Shown here in pieces: positions 36,693 to 47,338 of a stretch of DNA of 64,000 nt. A model generated the notes under the pieces. The model ran no database searches, had not been told where the DNA came from, and saw only the letters and a list, made by a program, of their open reading frames with translations. The position numbers and the translations under genes were made by a program. This DNA is from Enoplolaimus lenunculus. Lineage: Eukaryota; Nematoda; Enoplea; Enoplida; Thoracostomopsidae. Positions within the stretch are counted from its first letter, which is position 1; each line of letters opens with the position of its first letter. The stretch covers positions 1 through 64,000 of the forward strand of contig JASANG010001208.1 in the NCBI GenBank assembly GCA_030248215.1, written 5' to 3'.

Positions 36693-37336
36693 TGTGAATA
36701 GTTCGTGATTTCGGCTGTGGATTGAAACCATCAACTCTGAGTTTCAGGTCCGTTTCCAATGACGCTTATATCGCTCTGATTCAATAAATGCAGTCGTTTT
36801 CCCTTTTATTCCCCCCAACACCGTATTAAAGCTATATTTCAGTAAAGCACAAGTACCGAGTACACAAGTAAACGCGTAAAATGCTTATGCTGCCGACCTT
36901 ATATTCTCCGAATGTGCCGAAAGTTCCTTTGTTCAGGTGCTTTCGCACGTCAACTACGATAGCCTTAATCCTGTTGTTCAACTAAGTCACAAGCTCACAC
37001 CGTAACAACAAATGCAAACTCAACGTGACAACCCAAGTTCTCCGTAAATCCCCAAATAACCGCAAAATCCCAAGTAAATCCCAAGTATCTACAGCCGAAA
37101 CTAGCCCCGCTAGAATCGACTTATCCCAAGTAAACTCCAAATAACCCAAGTATTTCCTTACAACATTCCCCAAGTAATCTGCCCGAAGGCTCCGCGCTAT
37201 GCGCTTAATATGCTGAACTCCTGCCGGTTTCTCACCGCAGACTCACATTAGAGCTACCGTGACACAATCCAATTAAAGCCTGCTTTGCCTAAGTCACCCG
37301 ATTCGCCTATGCAATTCAACTCCAACAAGAATAACA
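36693..37336 (-). repeat. 3' LTR of the 17-kb Gypsy element
   Basis: 644 bp and nearly identical to 53108-53707 apart from a 44-bp segment (about 36914-36958) absent from the other copy. On the minus strand it starts TGTTATTC and ends ACTATTCACA. It includes repeated CCCAAGTA words (37070-37170). The LTR is short relative to the 17-kb element. Confidence 0.85.
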
Positions 37337-37587
37337 ATAATCGCCAAAGTCCGCCGCTAGGCAAAAACTGCAAAAAAGATGCGCCGCATAACGTAACTTG
37401 TCAACAACTAGAATGATTATGGAGGCTGGCTACCCCAGCCCCCATATGGAATTGATTTGCATAATTTTGTGCGTCCCGGGTGTCTCAAGCACCTTAGGGA
37501 CACACATATCCACCGTTGGAACAACACATACAACAGCAACATCTATTACCCCCCCGACCCCTAGCTATGTGCTTTAGCGCACTCAGC

Positions 37588-37825
37588 CTGACAAACATAT
37601 ATTTAACGGCCACGCAGGGCCCCTGAGTACTGATACCTTGCGGACGCAGCCGCCATGCATAGATTTACAAATCCTACGCCGTTTAGCAACGCCTAAGCCT
37701 AACTTAAGTTCTAAGAGAGACTAGGCGGAGCCGGGGACTCCCTTAAAGTGTGGTTTTAGGTTTGGTTTTAGATTTGTTTTAGTTTTTAGGTTGAAATATA
37801 TTTGAGTGTGGCACAGCCACCTACA
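37588..37825. repeat. Dispersed 238-bp repeat, copy 2
   Basis: The partner of 6424-6661, with the same length, the same ends (from the TTTAACG region to GTGGCACAGCCACCTACA) and the GCAACGCCTAAGCCTAACTTA core. It lies between the 3' LTR and the last coding region of the 17-kb element, so it is either an insertion into its 3' untranslated part or a piece of it that also occurs elsewhere. Confidence 0.65.
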
Positions 37826-37914
37826 ACCCCCCTTCGACATAGATGCCGTCCCCGGCATCGAACAAATTTTATGGCCCTATTTTACTGCATTTTTTGCCGT
37901 CGCTAAAAAGCGTA

Positions 37915-37978
37915 AACAACAAACAACATATAACAACAATAATAATAACAACAATAACAAAAACAATAACAATTTTTA
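37915..37978. repeat. AAC/AAT-rich microsatellite
   Basis: ACAACAATAATAACAACAATAACA-type run within the 3' non-coding part of the 17-kb element. The plus-strand frame over it (poly-Asn) is an artefact. Confidence 0.85.
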
Positions 37979-38216
37979 TTTTCTTTTATTTTTTACCATA
38001 GCCAACGTCGACCCAAGACTACCCGTGGTTGCGTCCATACCCGTAGCCAACCATCCATCAGCGTATCCAAACCCTGCCCCTAATAACATCTATCCATCCG
38101 ATCAAGCGTACCCGTAATCAGCACCCAGAACGTCCCTAACTAACCCCGTTTCTTCTCCAATCCAAGCGTCCCTGACCCTGATCCTTTAACATCCGCCCTC
38201 AATAAAGTCTCCTTTT

Positions 38217-39707
38217 TCAAAAATGTCGTCGTTGTAACGTCGGCGCCTGTCCATAATACGCGTCCACGTCTTCCTGCGACACGAAACGTTGGTCCTGCGA
38301 TTGTGCCGTCGATTGCAGTGGTTGCTGTCGATCCGCACGCCGAATCTCGCTGATCCGCTGTCGCACCGTCTCCGTTTGACGCCGGTAGAAGTGTCGATTG
38401 TCGCCAACCTGCGATTGATCCACATAGACGCCAACCGTTCCCGGATATTGCTCAACCTGCGATTGAGTCACATACCCGCTCACCGTAGCCGGATACTGCT
38501 CAACCTGCGGCTGTGCAAAGTATCCGCTCACCGTGTCCGGATACTGCTCCACCTGCGGCTGAGCCACATATCCACTAACCGTTGCCGGATACTGCTCAAT
38601 CTGCGATTGAACCGCATAGCCACCAACCGTTGCCTGATATTGCTCCACCGGTACTTGCCGGACCTGATACCGTACCGCTGGCGTTTCCACGGGTGGGTCT
38701 ACGCCCCTCCCCTGGCTCACCGGAACCGGACCGTACGACCCTGTTGCTGTACTAGCATACACTGCTGACGAATTATACACCGGATTCGCCTGTCTTGGTC
38801 CAATCCTGCTCGACACTGATCCCGACGCCGGACGCACATAGCCTCGGCCCTTGCCCCTTTCTGCGGCGCGTCGTTGCGAAGCTGCTCTGTTCGTCTTTGG
38901 ATCGAATCTCCATTTCCACTCGCCTGCCGCATTTCGCACCCGAATATAACCCGGTGCCGGCGGCTGCTCGTCTTTCCCTGGATCCCGCGACACTACAGGT
39001 GGCGCCGGAGTTGGAGCTGGTGGTGGTTCCGGTGGTGGCACCGCCAACCGCTGCAACTGTTTCCAGAATTCTTCTCGCGACTTCCCTTCTTGCTCCTGTA
39101 TTCTCGGACATCGCCGGGGAGACATTAATTTTTCCCCCGCGCCCACACTCGACTGTGGTGTCTCCGTACCGGATTCCCAAGCCGTTGTCTTACCTTTACC
39201 TTTTCCTTTGCGCTTCCCCGTCACTTCCTTCCACTGTTTTGACCCTTTTTTCGGCGTCACTTTCCGAATATCATCATCCGGTACCGACTCGATCTCTTCC
39301 TCACTAATCTGCTCCGTCGCCAACTGACTCCCCACAGACTCTCGCGACGGTTGAGTCACTTCCCGCGCCCCCTCCGTCTCCGTTTCCATTCGTGTCATTC
39401 TCACCATAGGCTCCCTACTAACTTCGGGTTGTGCCTGTCGTGCTACCGTCTCCGTTGCCCCAGCACGAGCCTGAGCTTCTGCCTGTGTCGGCTTCCCACT
39501 CGTGCTCGGCTGCGGCTGCTCCTGCTCCTGTACTTCCATCGGTTCGGCGCTCGGCGCTACCCGTCGCTCACTTAACAGGTAGCCCCGACAAATTTCCAGC
39601 GCCTGTCTGTTCGCATCCGCGATCCTTCTCAGTTCTTCCGTCTCCTTCTTCGTAAAATTCTCCACCATATTCATCATGGATCGCCGAGTAACCTCCGGTA
39701 ACGTCAA
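38217..39707 (-). pseudogene. Accessory protein of the 17-kb element with EQYPATVSGYV repeats
   Basis: About 496 residues, the last coding region before the 3' LTR. The N-terminal part is helical (LPEVTRRSMMNMVENFTKKE). The middle is charged and low-complexity, rich in E, Q, P, S and T, with a basic GKRKGKGKGK patch. A folded-looking patch, YIRVRNAAGEWKWRFDP, lies near residue 265. The C-terminal third holds five or six tandem 16-residue repeats of the form VEQYPATVSGYVAQPQ. The repeats are Tyr/Gln/Val-rich, like assembly or adhesive modules. I recognise no family. It belongs to the fossil element, and a structural role is only a guess. Confidence 0.6.
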
Positions 39708-39826
39708 TTCCGGCAGTTCCGTTTCCTTTTTATCCGACGGGTATGCAAAGGTCTTATTAAAATACTAAAATAACCTTGCCGCCGCCTTCACCGTTTCGAA
39801 CGCAAACTGCCTCTCCGTTTCCGAAG

Positions 39827-40708
39827 TCATCTCCGCTTGCAACCCGCGCAACCGTTCTTTCCTATCCGCCGATCTTTGGGATTTGTCGCGCGCATTGCCC
39901 ATAAATTATCTTTCTCGAAACTCCGCCTCGCTTTCCAGTACCGTTGATTCTGGTACGCACGAGCCGTGATCAACGCCCTGCTCCGCTTCACCCCTTCGTC
40001 TTGTGATTTGTCAAATAATTGCATAATCACATGAGACGATAGCGGTAGGAAGAAATCCGGCGGAGCCCTGCCGAACCATGTGTTCGGCTCCGTTATCGCC
40101 CGGGTTGCCACTTCTCTGACTATCCGCGCGAACCATCTCATCAACTCCTTATACGTTTCTGGCACTATATCCAGCATCCGGAATACGCATGCCGCCAGAC
40201 CCCGCTCTGCGTAGTTGAGGCACTCCATCCATTCATCAATCGAAGCCTCCCTATGCAGGTAAAACTCATAGGCCCTCAAAGCCGCTACCGCCCAATGGGA
40301 CGCTAGTTTCTCCAATACTTCCACCGGTAGCCCTAAATCTGGCTTCGGCGGACACTCATTTGCCTGAAAATAATCCGCATGCAACCGGAACTGGTACTCC
40401 CCTTTATACAGTGGTAAAACGTGTTGTACCGTTACGATGCCCATATCCGGAAATGCGACGATACCTCTACCTATTTTTGGTACCCTCCAAGCCGGATCTC
40501 TCGCTCTACTCCGCCGCGCTGGGGATTTCGTCCCTGCTGTCGCCGCGGTTCGCTGTTTTGCTGCTTCCGCCGCCTTCGGCTCACTCACTGTTTTCGGTTC
40601 GACCGCTTTTACAGCCGTCGCTCGCGCCGACTCCTCTCCTGAACCAACTTCCAAGCGTACCACCTTTGGTACCCTGCCCGGTGTCGCCGACCTCTGCCTT
40701 TTTAGCAC
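39827..40708 (-). pseudogene. Accessory protein of the 17-kb element, unknown family
   Basis: About 293 residues. The N-terminal 75 residues are basic and disordered (RQRSATPGR, KSPARRSRARDPA). A globular, mostly helical domain of about 200 residues follows, with PKIGRGIVAFPDMGIVTVQHVLPLYKGEYQFRLHADYF, then a Trp/Arg-rich helical part (RAYEFYLHREASIDEWMECL). It closes with a basic tail and a CAGC pair. No named family is recognised. The position beyond integrase and the basic N-terminus suggest a nucleic-acid- or particle-associated accessory protein, as inference only. Confidence 0.55.
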
Positions 40709-40857
40709 TCCTTTCCGTTGTGCCGTATCCTCCTCTGACGACGACTCCGATTCCTTCTCTTCTACTTTCGTATGTTTCCCGTTTCCTTTGCTATCGGACC
40801 TTGCTCGACTCCCGCAGTTGAGTTTCTAACTGCCATTTCTCGCCCAGCAACGTCATA

Positions 40858-41934
40858 ATGTCGCTCACACGTTACAATACGTGCACTCGGCACATCCATC
40901 GTCCCCCTATACTGTTTTTAAAAAGTTAGCTATACTGTTATTGTGTAACTGTGTGCGGAAATTTTATCTCTAAATAAAAAATGTCCGCATAGAGTTTATT
41001 GCATTGACGGACATTTTGTATACTGTTTGCGCATTATGTTAATATTAAATATAGAGTTACGTGAATTGTCGGACTTTGTCGTTACAGTCTAAAAGGTGTC
41101 GCCGGAAAGCGCTAAGTAAGGTAATTAAATTTTGTTGCTTTTTGCAAGTTCGCCAACATTTCCCGCCAAAATTTGAATTTTCCCTCCAAAACTTGAATTT
41201 TCCGCCAAAATTTTAATTTTGCCGCTAAAATTTGAATTTTGGCGCCAAAATTTGAATTTTGCCGCCAAAATTTGAATTTTGCGCTAAAATTGTAATTTTC
41301 CAGCCAAAACTTGAATTTACCACCAAAGATTGATTTTTCAGACCAAAATTTGAATTTGCCGACAAAATTTGAATTTTCCCGCCTAAATTTGAATTTGCCG
41401 CCAAAATTTGAATTTTGCCGCCAAGTTTGAATTTCCTGCAAAAATTTGAATTTCCCGCCAAAATTTGAATTTTCCCGCCAAAATTTGAATTTCCCGCCAA
41501 AATTTGAATTCCCACCAAAATTTGATTTTGCCGCCAAAATTTGAATTTTCCCGCCTAAATTTGAATTTGCCGCCAAAATTAGAATTTTCCCGCCAAAATT
41601 TGAATTTCCCGCCAAAATTTGAATTTCCTGCCAAAATTTGAATTTTCCCGTCAAAATTTGAATTTCCCCGCTAGGTATCCCTAATGTGTCTATTATATAA
41701 AAATATTGTCCACTACACTGTTTTTCGAACATTTCAATGTCCTAGACAGTGTCACTGCAAAACAGTTTTGTCCGGATAGAGTTTCCGTGAAATTCTATGA
41801 TGTCCGCGAATGGCGGCGATACTGTCGGAAAATGAAGGGTTTCGATAAAACATAAGCCGGACAAGCTATTGAATTTATTTTGGGAGGAGACATTTCGTGT
41901 GCCGAGTGCACGTTTGGTAACGTGTGAGTGACAT
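40858..41934. mobile_element. 1.08-kb TIR element inserted in the 17-kb Gypsy element
   Basis: Terminal inverted repeats of 37 bp at 40858-40894 and 41898-41934 agree at 34 positions (ATGTC-CTCACACGTTAC...ACGTGCACTCGGCACA). Between them lie TGTCCGCATAGAGTTT-type and TTGTCCGGATAGAGTTTC-type segments near each side and a large AAAATTTGAATTT array. No transposase is present, so this is a MITE. The end sequence TAACGCGTGAGTGACAT recurs at 54681-54697, which suggests a family. A target duplication is not visible. Confidence 0.65.
41150..41680. repeat. AAAATTTGAATTT minisatellite, large array
   Basis: About 27 units of 18-20 bp on the pattern CCGCCAAAATTTGAATTTTC. Open antisense frames reading KFKFWREIQILAGNSNFGG across it are an artefact of the repeat. 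It lies wholly inside the 40858-41934 TIR element, which points to that element as one way this satellite spreads. Confidence 0.9.
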
Positions 41935-42423
41935 AATTTCGTCCATCGCCTTTTTCAATTTCATCTCTGCGTCCTTGTTCTCCTTTTCCCTTTCCTTTAG
42001 CCTTTCCTCTGTCCGCCTTACTAAATCTTCTGCCCCGGATACATGTTCATGCGCCCGCTGCCGCTGATCTACAGCTGTGGCCTGCACGCGCTCCAAATGA
42101 GTTACCCGGCTCCTTTCTCGTGACAAGCACTCCGCGTAACCCATTAGATCCCTCATAGCTTTCGTCGTAAACTCTTGGTATTCCCGCAGTTTACGCACTA
42201 ACTTCATCGTTTCTATATCCGCCTCCTTCCTTTGCGTCCAGTTTTGCTCCACATCGCGTATTCTCGCCGTCATTCCCGCGTACGCGCTCTCTATTTCCGG
42301 AACTCCGAATCCGCCCGCTGGGTACATCGCCTTCAAGCCGGCTCGCAATGCCTCTACCGTTTCCATATTCCCTTGTTGCCTTTCCTCAATATCCCGTTTT
42401 ATCGCCTCTTCCAGATTCAACAT
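41935..42423 (-). pseudogene. Coiled-coil accessory region of the 17-kb element
   Basis: About 160 residues, almost entirely helical with heptad periodicity and charged residues (RDIEERQQGNMETVEALRAG; LKEREKENKDAEMKLKKA). This is a rod-like coiled coil. The TIR insertion begins at its C-terminal side, so any open frame continuing past 41934 is read-through into the insertion. Function unknown; oligomerisation is the natural guess for such a protein. Confidence 0.55.
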
Positions 42424-43158
42424 ACATAGGCCGGTATTGCATCATAGGGTCATTCGCCGAAGGTGGGGACGGGACCATCTCCGCCCAATGAAACCCTTTT
42501 GGTAGTGGGTTGGGCGGCGGTGGTCTCGTCTCCGGCTCCTGGAACGGTGACCCTTCCGCCGTCGACCTCGTTTCTACCGGCAACTGTGGAACCTGCCCCC
42601 TTTGATATGCCTCGAAATCTAGCACGTTCCACATGTATCCCGTTGGTGTAACCGGAGCCTGGCCTACCGCGCTTCCGCTGCTCTCTTCTTGCGCTCTTAC
42701 TTGTTTCCCTTTTCCTTTACCGTTTCCTTTCTTCGGTGTTTCACCTATTCCTGGGTTACTCGCACCGCCGCTCCCCGGAGTCTCTGACCCTGCGGCTTCC
42801 TCCACCACTACTAGGTCGTCGTAGCGAGGACTCCCTTCTTCCATCTCTTCTTCTACTTCTAAATCTCCTTCGCCCGTTACATTTCCGTAACCGGCTCTCC
42901 CTGATTTGCCTTTGTTTCAGCCACAGTTCCGCTTTGGCCCGTTACTTGTGTAGTAACCGACGCCTCCATAGGCTCTTCCTCACTCGTCGCTGACAATCTA
43001 ACCCCGCTCATCGCCGGGCTCAATACTTCCATTACTCCATCACTCGGTCCTCTCCGCTTTTTCAGTTTCTTCTTCCCGTCCACTTTCTCCGCAGGCGATG
43101 TCCCTGTGGACGTTCCCCTGCTACTCGACGTCCTCGATGGACCTGCCTGTGATGACAC
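42386..43158 (-). pseudogene. Low-complexity Ser/Pro/Gly-rich region of the 17-kb element
   Basis: Mostly disordered coding sequence: a Ser/Thr-rich start (SSQAGPSRTSSSRGTSTGTS), a basic KKKLKKRRG patch, an acidic middle, a GKGKGKQ patch, and a Pro-rich end with FHWAEMVPSPP. Similar GKGKGK patches occur in the 38217-39707 protein. No domain is recognised. Confidence 0.5.
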
Positions 43159-43161
43159 CGG

Positions 43162-44960
43162 TTATGCTTCAGACGCTTCGACTTCCGTTGTGCCTCTGCT
43201 AGAACCCGACGTCCCCCTCTGCTTCCGCCTTTGCGCTAACCGAGCTTCCTCCGCCTCTAGGTCTACGCACAAAGCCGTTGTCCTAACGACCATCGACTTA
43301 CCCTTTCTGATATCCGACATCAACTCCTGTCCTCCCGGCGGAGCCACCGAAGCGAACGAGATTTGAATGTCGTCAGTTGTTCTCGGCCGTGTCGAACCGC
43401 CATTCCCTTTCATAACCGTTTCGTACATCTCTTCACACCATTGCCTTGTCTCTTCCTCCGGAACCACCTCACCTCTGCTCGTCAGTACCGTTGCCCTGTC
43501 AGGCCCCGCGAACACCTTCTTATACGGCAGTTCCCTCGACGATACTGTCGGCGGATTGTAGATAGGTTCCCATTCTTCCTCCCCGCGTTGCGCCGGGACA
43601 AAATATTGCCGTCTCTTTTGTTTCTCCTTCGCCGTCTCTTTGACCGCTTCCGGCTGCAATGGTACCCAACGCACCATCCTTTTACACCATTCAGACCATT
43701 TTTCCGGCTCATCCTCCTCTAATTTTCGCACTGCGATTTCCGCCGTGCACCTCTGTACCCTTTCTAAAATTTCCGTCTCCTGAGGCCATAACAGCTCAAT
43801 CCTTTGATTATTATCCGGTATCGAAACCTCTATTGGCTCCGTCCTTCCTCTAAATAATTGAAAGACCGAGACTCGTTTCGGATAATGTTCACCTTCTATT
43901 TGCCTAAATGCCTCTTCAAATAACCTTAAATACTCCGATTCCGTATCCTGATAGTCCCTAAACGCTAACCGTGACGCCGCATTGCGACCGATAACTACCG
44001 TTAGGCTCACCTTGGATATATCACCGAATGACTCCAATTTTTGGTACAGCTCGAATACCACTGCCGGTCTATCTCGCTCTACCACATGCTTAAATTGCCG
44101 CGTTACCATCGCCGCTGCCACATCCGCTAGCATTACATCTAGGCTAGCATAATGAATAAACTGTAAAAATTCCGTATCCGCCTTATCCGTTTTAGGAGTG
44201 CCTTTAGCCGTATTTCGCCGCAACAACCCTATCCACTTTGACGTATGTGGGGTTTCTCCCTTATCTACGCCAAAGTAGTGTTTTAAGGTCTCTCGCAGGC
44301 TACTCGACCGGAACAACCCGTCGTGTACTCGATGTAAATCCACCGTCTGAGAATCCGCTGGAAACGCCTGTTTTAATCCTGCTTCCACGTAATCTTATCT
44401 GCCTTTTTATTCCACCATACGTTAATTTTACCTTCATTCCGCAGCAGATCGTAGATCGGCTCCGGCACCTTGCCACCGAATGCTTGAATGTCCACCAAGA
44501 AGACCGCACCCTCCGTCGTTCCGACTTGCAGCGTGCGAATGTGATTCCGGTACTTCTTGTCTTTCGGACGTGCCAACCAGTCATCTTCCATGCACTCGTG
44601 GACCACACCTGGAAAAATATTCAGCGTAGACGGATGCAAATGTGCACAAGGGTCTACCCTGTACTGCTCTAAAGCTACCCTATACCTATTACCTCGTTTT
44701 TTATACCAAGAGACTCATTCGATATCACGCGACAAAATATTTGTCCTGGCTGAGTCTATTATCCGGGCCGCTATTTCCGCCTGTTTCTGGTTAGACACTA
44801 TTGCGACAAACCTAGGTTTGCCCCATTCCCTGCCTAGAACAATATTAGACACCCGAAACTCTAACGAGTGACAAGGGTGCCTTGATCTCCATAGTGATGA
44901 CGACGGCGATACGTCCCTCGTCACCGGAGATTTCGCTATCTTAGATTGCACCGGAGGCAT
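43162..44960 (-). pseudogene. DEDDy 3'-5' exonuclease-like segment of the 17-kb element
   Basis: The right part resembles the RNase D / WRN / EXD2 class of 3'-5' exonucleases. A strand-helix-strand FVAIVSNQKQAEIAARIID leads to an ExoI-type D-x-E (near 44720). TLQVGTTEGAVFLVDIQAF is the usual second strand pair. N-x3-D (WWNKKAD, about 44411-44397) fits ExoII, and Y-x3-D (HYASLDV, about 44151-44137) fits ExoIII of the DEDDy subclass. Spacing between ExoI and ExoII is wider than in WRN or RNase D, implying an insertion. A further region of about 300 residues, with RVSVFQLFRGRTEPIEV and KWSEWCKRMVRWVP, has no match known to me. Such nucleases trim RNA or DNA 3' ends. Its presence beyond integrase suggests capture from a host gene. 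It belongs to a broken element, so activity is not implied. Confidence 0.55.
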
Positions 44961-44969
44961 TATTCTGCT

Positions 44970-45230
44970 TCTCCCGTGCCCCTTTTTTCTGTTTCCATCG
45001 ATTCCGCCATTGACGCCAACTGGAATTTGTTCGAAATCGACGCCAACCCGTATTATCTTCTGCCTTTCAATACCAACTCATACTCCTTGACCAAAATCCG
45101 TACAATAAAATAATACTTTTTGTAGCTGGTAATACTGGATTGAATAAAACTTTTTTATAATTAACGTATTAGTAGATAATATTCTATAAAAAGAAAAATC
45201 CCTAAACCGTTTAACTATTGTCCTTCCATA
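44970..45230. other. AT-rich gap between PHD-finger and exonuclease-like regions
   Basis: Non-coding within the 17-kb element. If it separates two transcription units it could hold an internal splice acceptor or promoter (on the minus strand), but no specific signal is clear. Confidence 0.4.
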
Positions 45231-45233
45231 TAG

Positions 45234-45764
45234 TCAGGCCGGTGCTTCTATGACTACGGAGCAGGACGGGCAGTACCAAATTTGTTCGGGGGGTTCCGCT
45301 TCCAACCCCACACACGCAAAATGGAACCACTCTAAGCATAGATCACACTGAATCCAGTCTATTCCAAAATCACTGTCCACATCTGTGACATATGCACCTT
45401 TGCATACCCCACATGTGGCATCGTCTGCCGCTTTTTCAGTTATTTGCGGCCGGAGTCTCCGTTCATACTGCAAATAATCTTCCACCGACCCTCCAAAGTG
45501 TTTGACCAAGGCTTTATTATACCAGGTCTTTCCTTTGGACGGCGATCCCAAATATTGTAATTTCAAATTGGGACCCTCTATAGCCCGAACCCGAAATAAT
45601 CTTTCGAATTCCGGATGAAACTTATTTTCTAATCTTTTACCCGATAACTTTACCCGGTTTTTGATTTTCACTATATCCCCGACCTTAAAATCCCGTCTAC
45701 CTGCCCGTCTGTCATAGTGCGACTTGTACTGTCTCTGTGCCCGTTGGATCTGCTTGGCTGTCAC
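45234..45764 (-). pseudogene. Integrase C-terminal part with a PHD finger
   Basis: An N-terminal RQYKSHYDRRAGRRDFKVGDIVKIKNR stretch and a FRVRAIEGPNLKLQYLG barrel form the usual Gypsy integrase C-terminal (GPY/F-like) domain. A C4HC3 PHD finger follows at about residues 118-168: CGVC, WIQCDLCLEWFHFAC with the conserved His, and WYCPSC. The Trp before the third Cys and the acidic stretch ahead of it are typical of PHD fingers that read histone H3 tails. In chromoviruses a chromodomain occupies this place, so the PHD finger may have steered integration toward marked chromatin. Domain identity is clear; the targeting role is inferred. Confidence 0.75.
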
Positions 45765-47290
45765 GTTCCAGGGTGTGTTAGCTGGTCCATTAAGCCATGC
45801 ACTCTTGCTCCAACCGGATCCGATGCCTCAGTTATTGGCGCCATATATCTATTTTCTCCCGGTAAATCCGGATCCTTGCCATACATTAGGAAAAACGGCG
45901 TTTGCCCCGTGGACGAATGTATCGTCGTCCTATAGGCGAATAGCGCCTCCCCTAAGTAATCGTCCCAGTTTTTAACTCGGAGTTCCACCACTGGTTTCAG
46001 AATTTTTATAAACGTCTGATTCCACCTTTCAATTAACCCGTTTGCCTGATGGTGATATGGCGTACTATAGGCGACCCTCGTCCCCATCCTTGCCATCTCA
46101 CACTTGTACAACTCCGACACGAAGGCCGGACCCTGATCCGATAGGATCACCCTTGGTACTCCGTATGTCGGCACCAACTTATCCGTAATTAATTCCAGGA
46201 TAGTTCGCGCTGTTTGATCCTTAGTTGCATAAGCTTCCGGCCACTTCGTAAAGTAATCCATAAAACATACGATATACTTATTACCTGCTTCCGTTGGTAA
46301 TAGTGGCCCGAGCACATCCACGCCCAACATATGAAATGGAGCGACCGCCTTAATCGGCTGTAGCGGACCCCTCCTGTTTGGACCTGGTTTAAACCTTGAA
46401 CACGGAATACATCTATCAATGTATTCTTGTAAATCCTTTCCCATCGTTGGCCAATAAAACTTTTTAGTCAGCTTACCATAGACTTTGTCAAATGCTAAGT
46501 GACCCCCGTATTTCGTCGAATTAGCCTGTTCCATCAACGTTTGTCTGAACAGATCCGGAACAGCTAGCCGAAATTCTATGATTTCCGCCTTCGACGGTCT
46601 CGTTTTCTTTCTCGCCTGATACAAAATATCTTTATACACAATGAACCGTGGTTCATTCTGCATCACCCATTTCTTAATGTCTGCCGATACTTCCTCTTCC
46701 ATTATCTCATGCTCGATGAATTTAATCATCCAGCCGAATTGTGGATCCTCTAACTGTGCCTCTCTCATTTGCCGTTTGTCCCAGGGAGCTTCTATTTCAA
46801 AATATGTTTGCATTTCATCCCGCTGAGCCGTTTGCTCAGTTGGGAGTTGCTCCCCCTCCTCTCCATTCTCTGAACCTTCCTCCTCCAGATTCGGATCCAC
46901 TGTTTCCTTTCGTACCGTTTCCACTTGTCCTATTACCGGTACTTCCTGTTGCTTCTGCTGTTGTATCCCTTTTAGCGCTTCGAGCAATTTTTGCTCCCTG
47001 CGCTCACTCAATTCCCGATTTTTCTTTTGCCTTGGATCCTCTTCCGCCCCGTCCAACAATGGAGGACGCGACATTGCATCAGCATTATTATGTTTCCTTC
47101 CCGGTTTGTATACCACCGTATACTTAAATTCCTGTAACGTCAACACAAACCTCATCAACCGTGGTAAAAACGAATCCAGCGGTTTCATTTTCCCCAGTAT
47201 CTGCACCAATGGTGCATGATCCGTCACCACCGTTGTCGAACTCCCAATCATGTAAGTGCGAAACTTTTTGAATGCTACTACTGCAGCCAA
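45761..47290 (-). pseudogene. RNase H end and integrase of the 17-kb element
   Basis: About 509 residues. It starts in the RNase H connection (VVTDHAPLVQIL, LPRLMRFVLTLQEFKYTVVY, GRKHNNADAMSRPP). A linker rich in Q and E follows, then an HHCC zinc module (GGHLAFDKVYGKLTKKFYW ... CIPCSRF). The DDE core is complete in motif terms: GVDVLGPL with the first Asp, VILSDQGPAFVSEL with the second, QANGLIERWNQTF with the Glu. WDDYLGEALFAYRTTIHSSTGQTPFFLMYG closes the core. All are classic Ty3/Gypsy integrase motifs. It lies between RT and the PHD-finger region. Confidence 0.85.
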
Positions 47291-47338
47291 GCATTCCTTT
47301 TCCGTTATCGCATACCTCTGCTCTGTTTCCGAAAACTT

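Noticed and set aside
37806-38117. Plus-strand protein with an Asn run
   Set aside because: Microsatellite reading in the 3' non-coding part of the 17-kb element.
41150-41680. CRISPR-like array
   Set aside because: Units are only 18-20 bp, contiguous and without unique spacers, in a eukaryotic context.
41112-41732. Antisense open frame rich in KFKFWREIQILAGNSNFGG
   Set aside because: Translation of the AAAATTTGAATTT minisatellite; no protein evidence.
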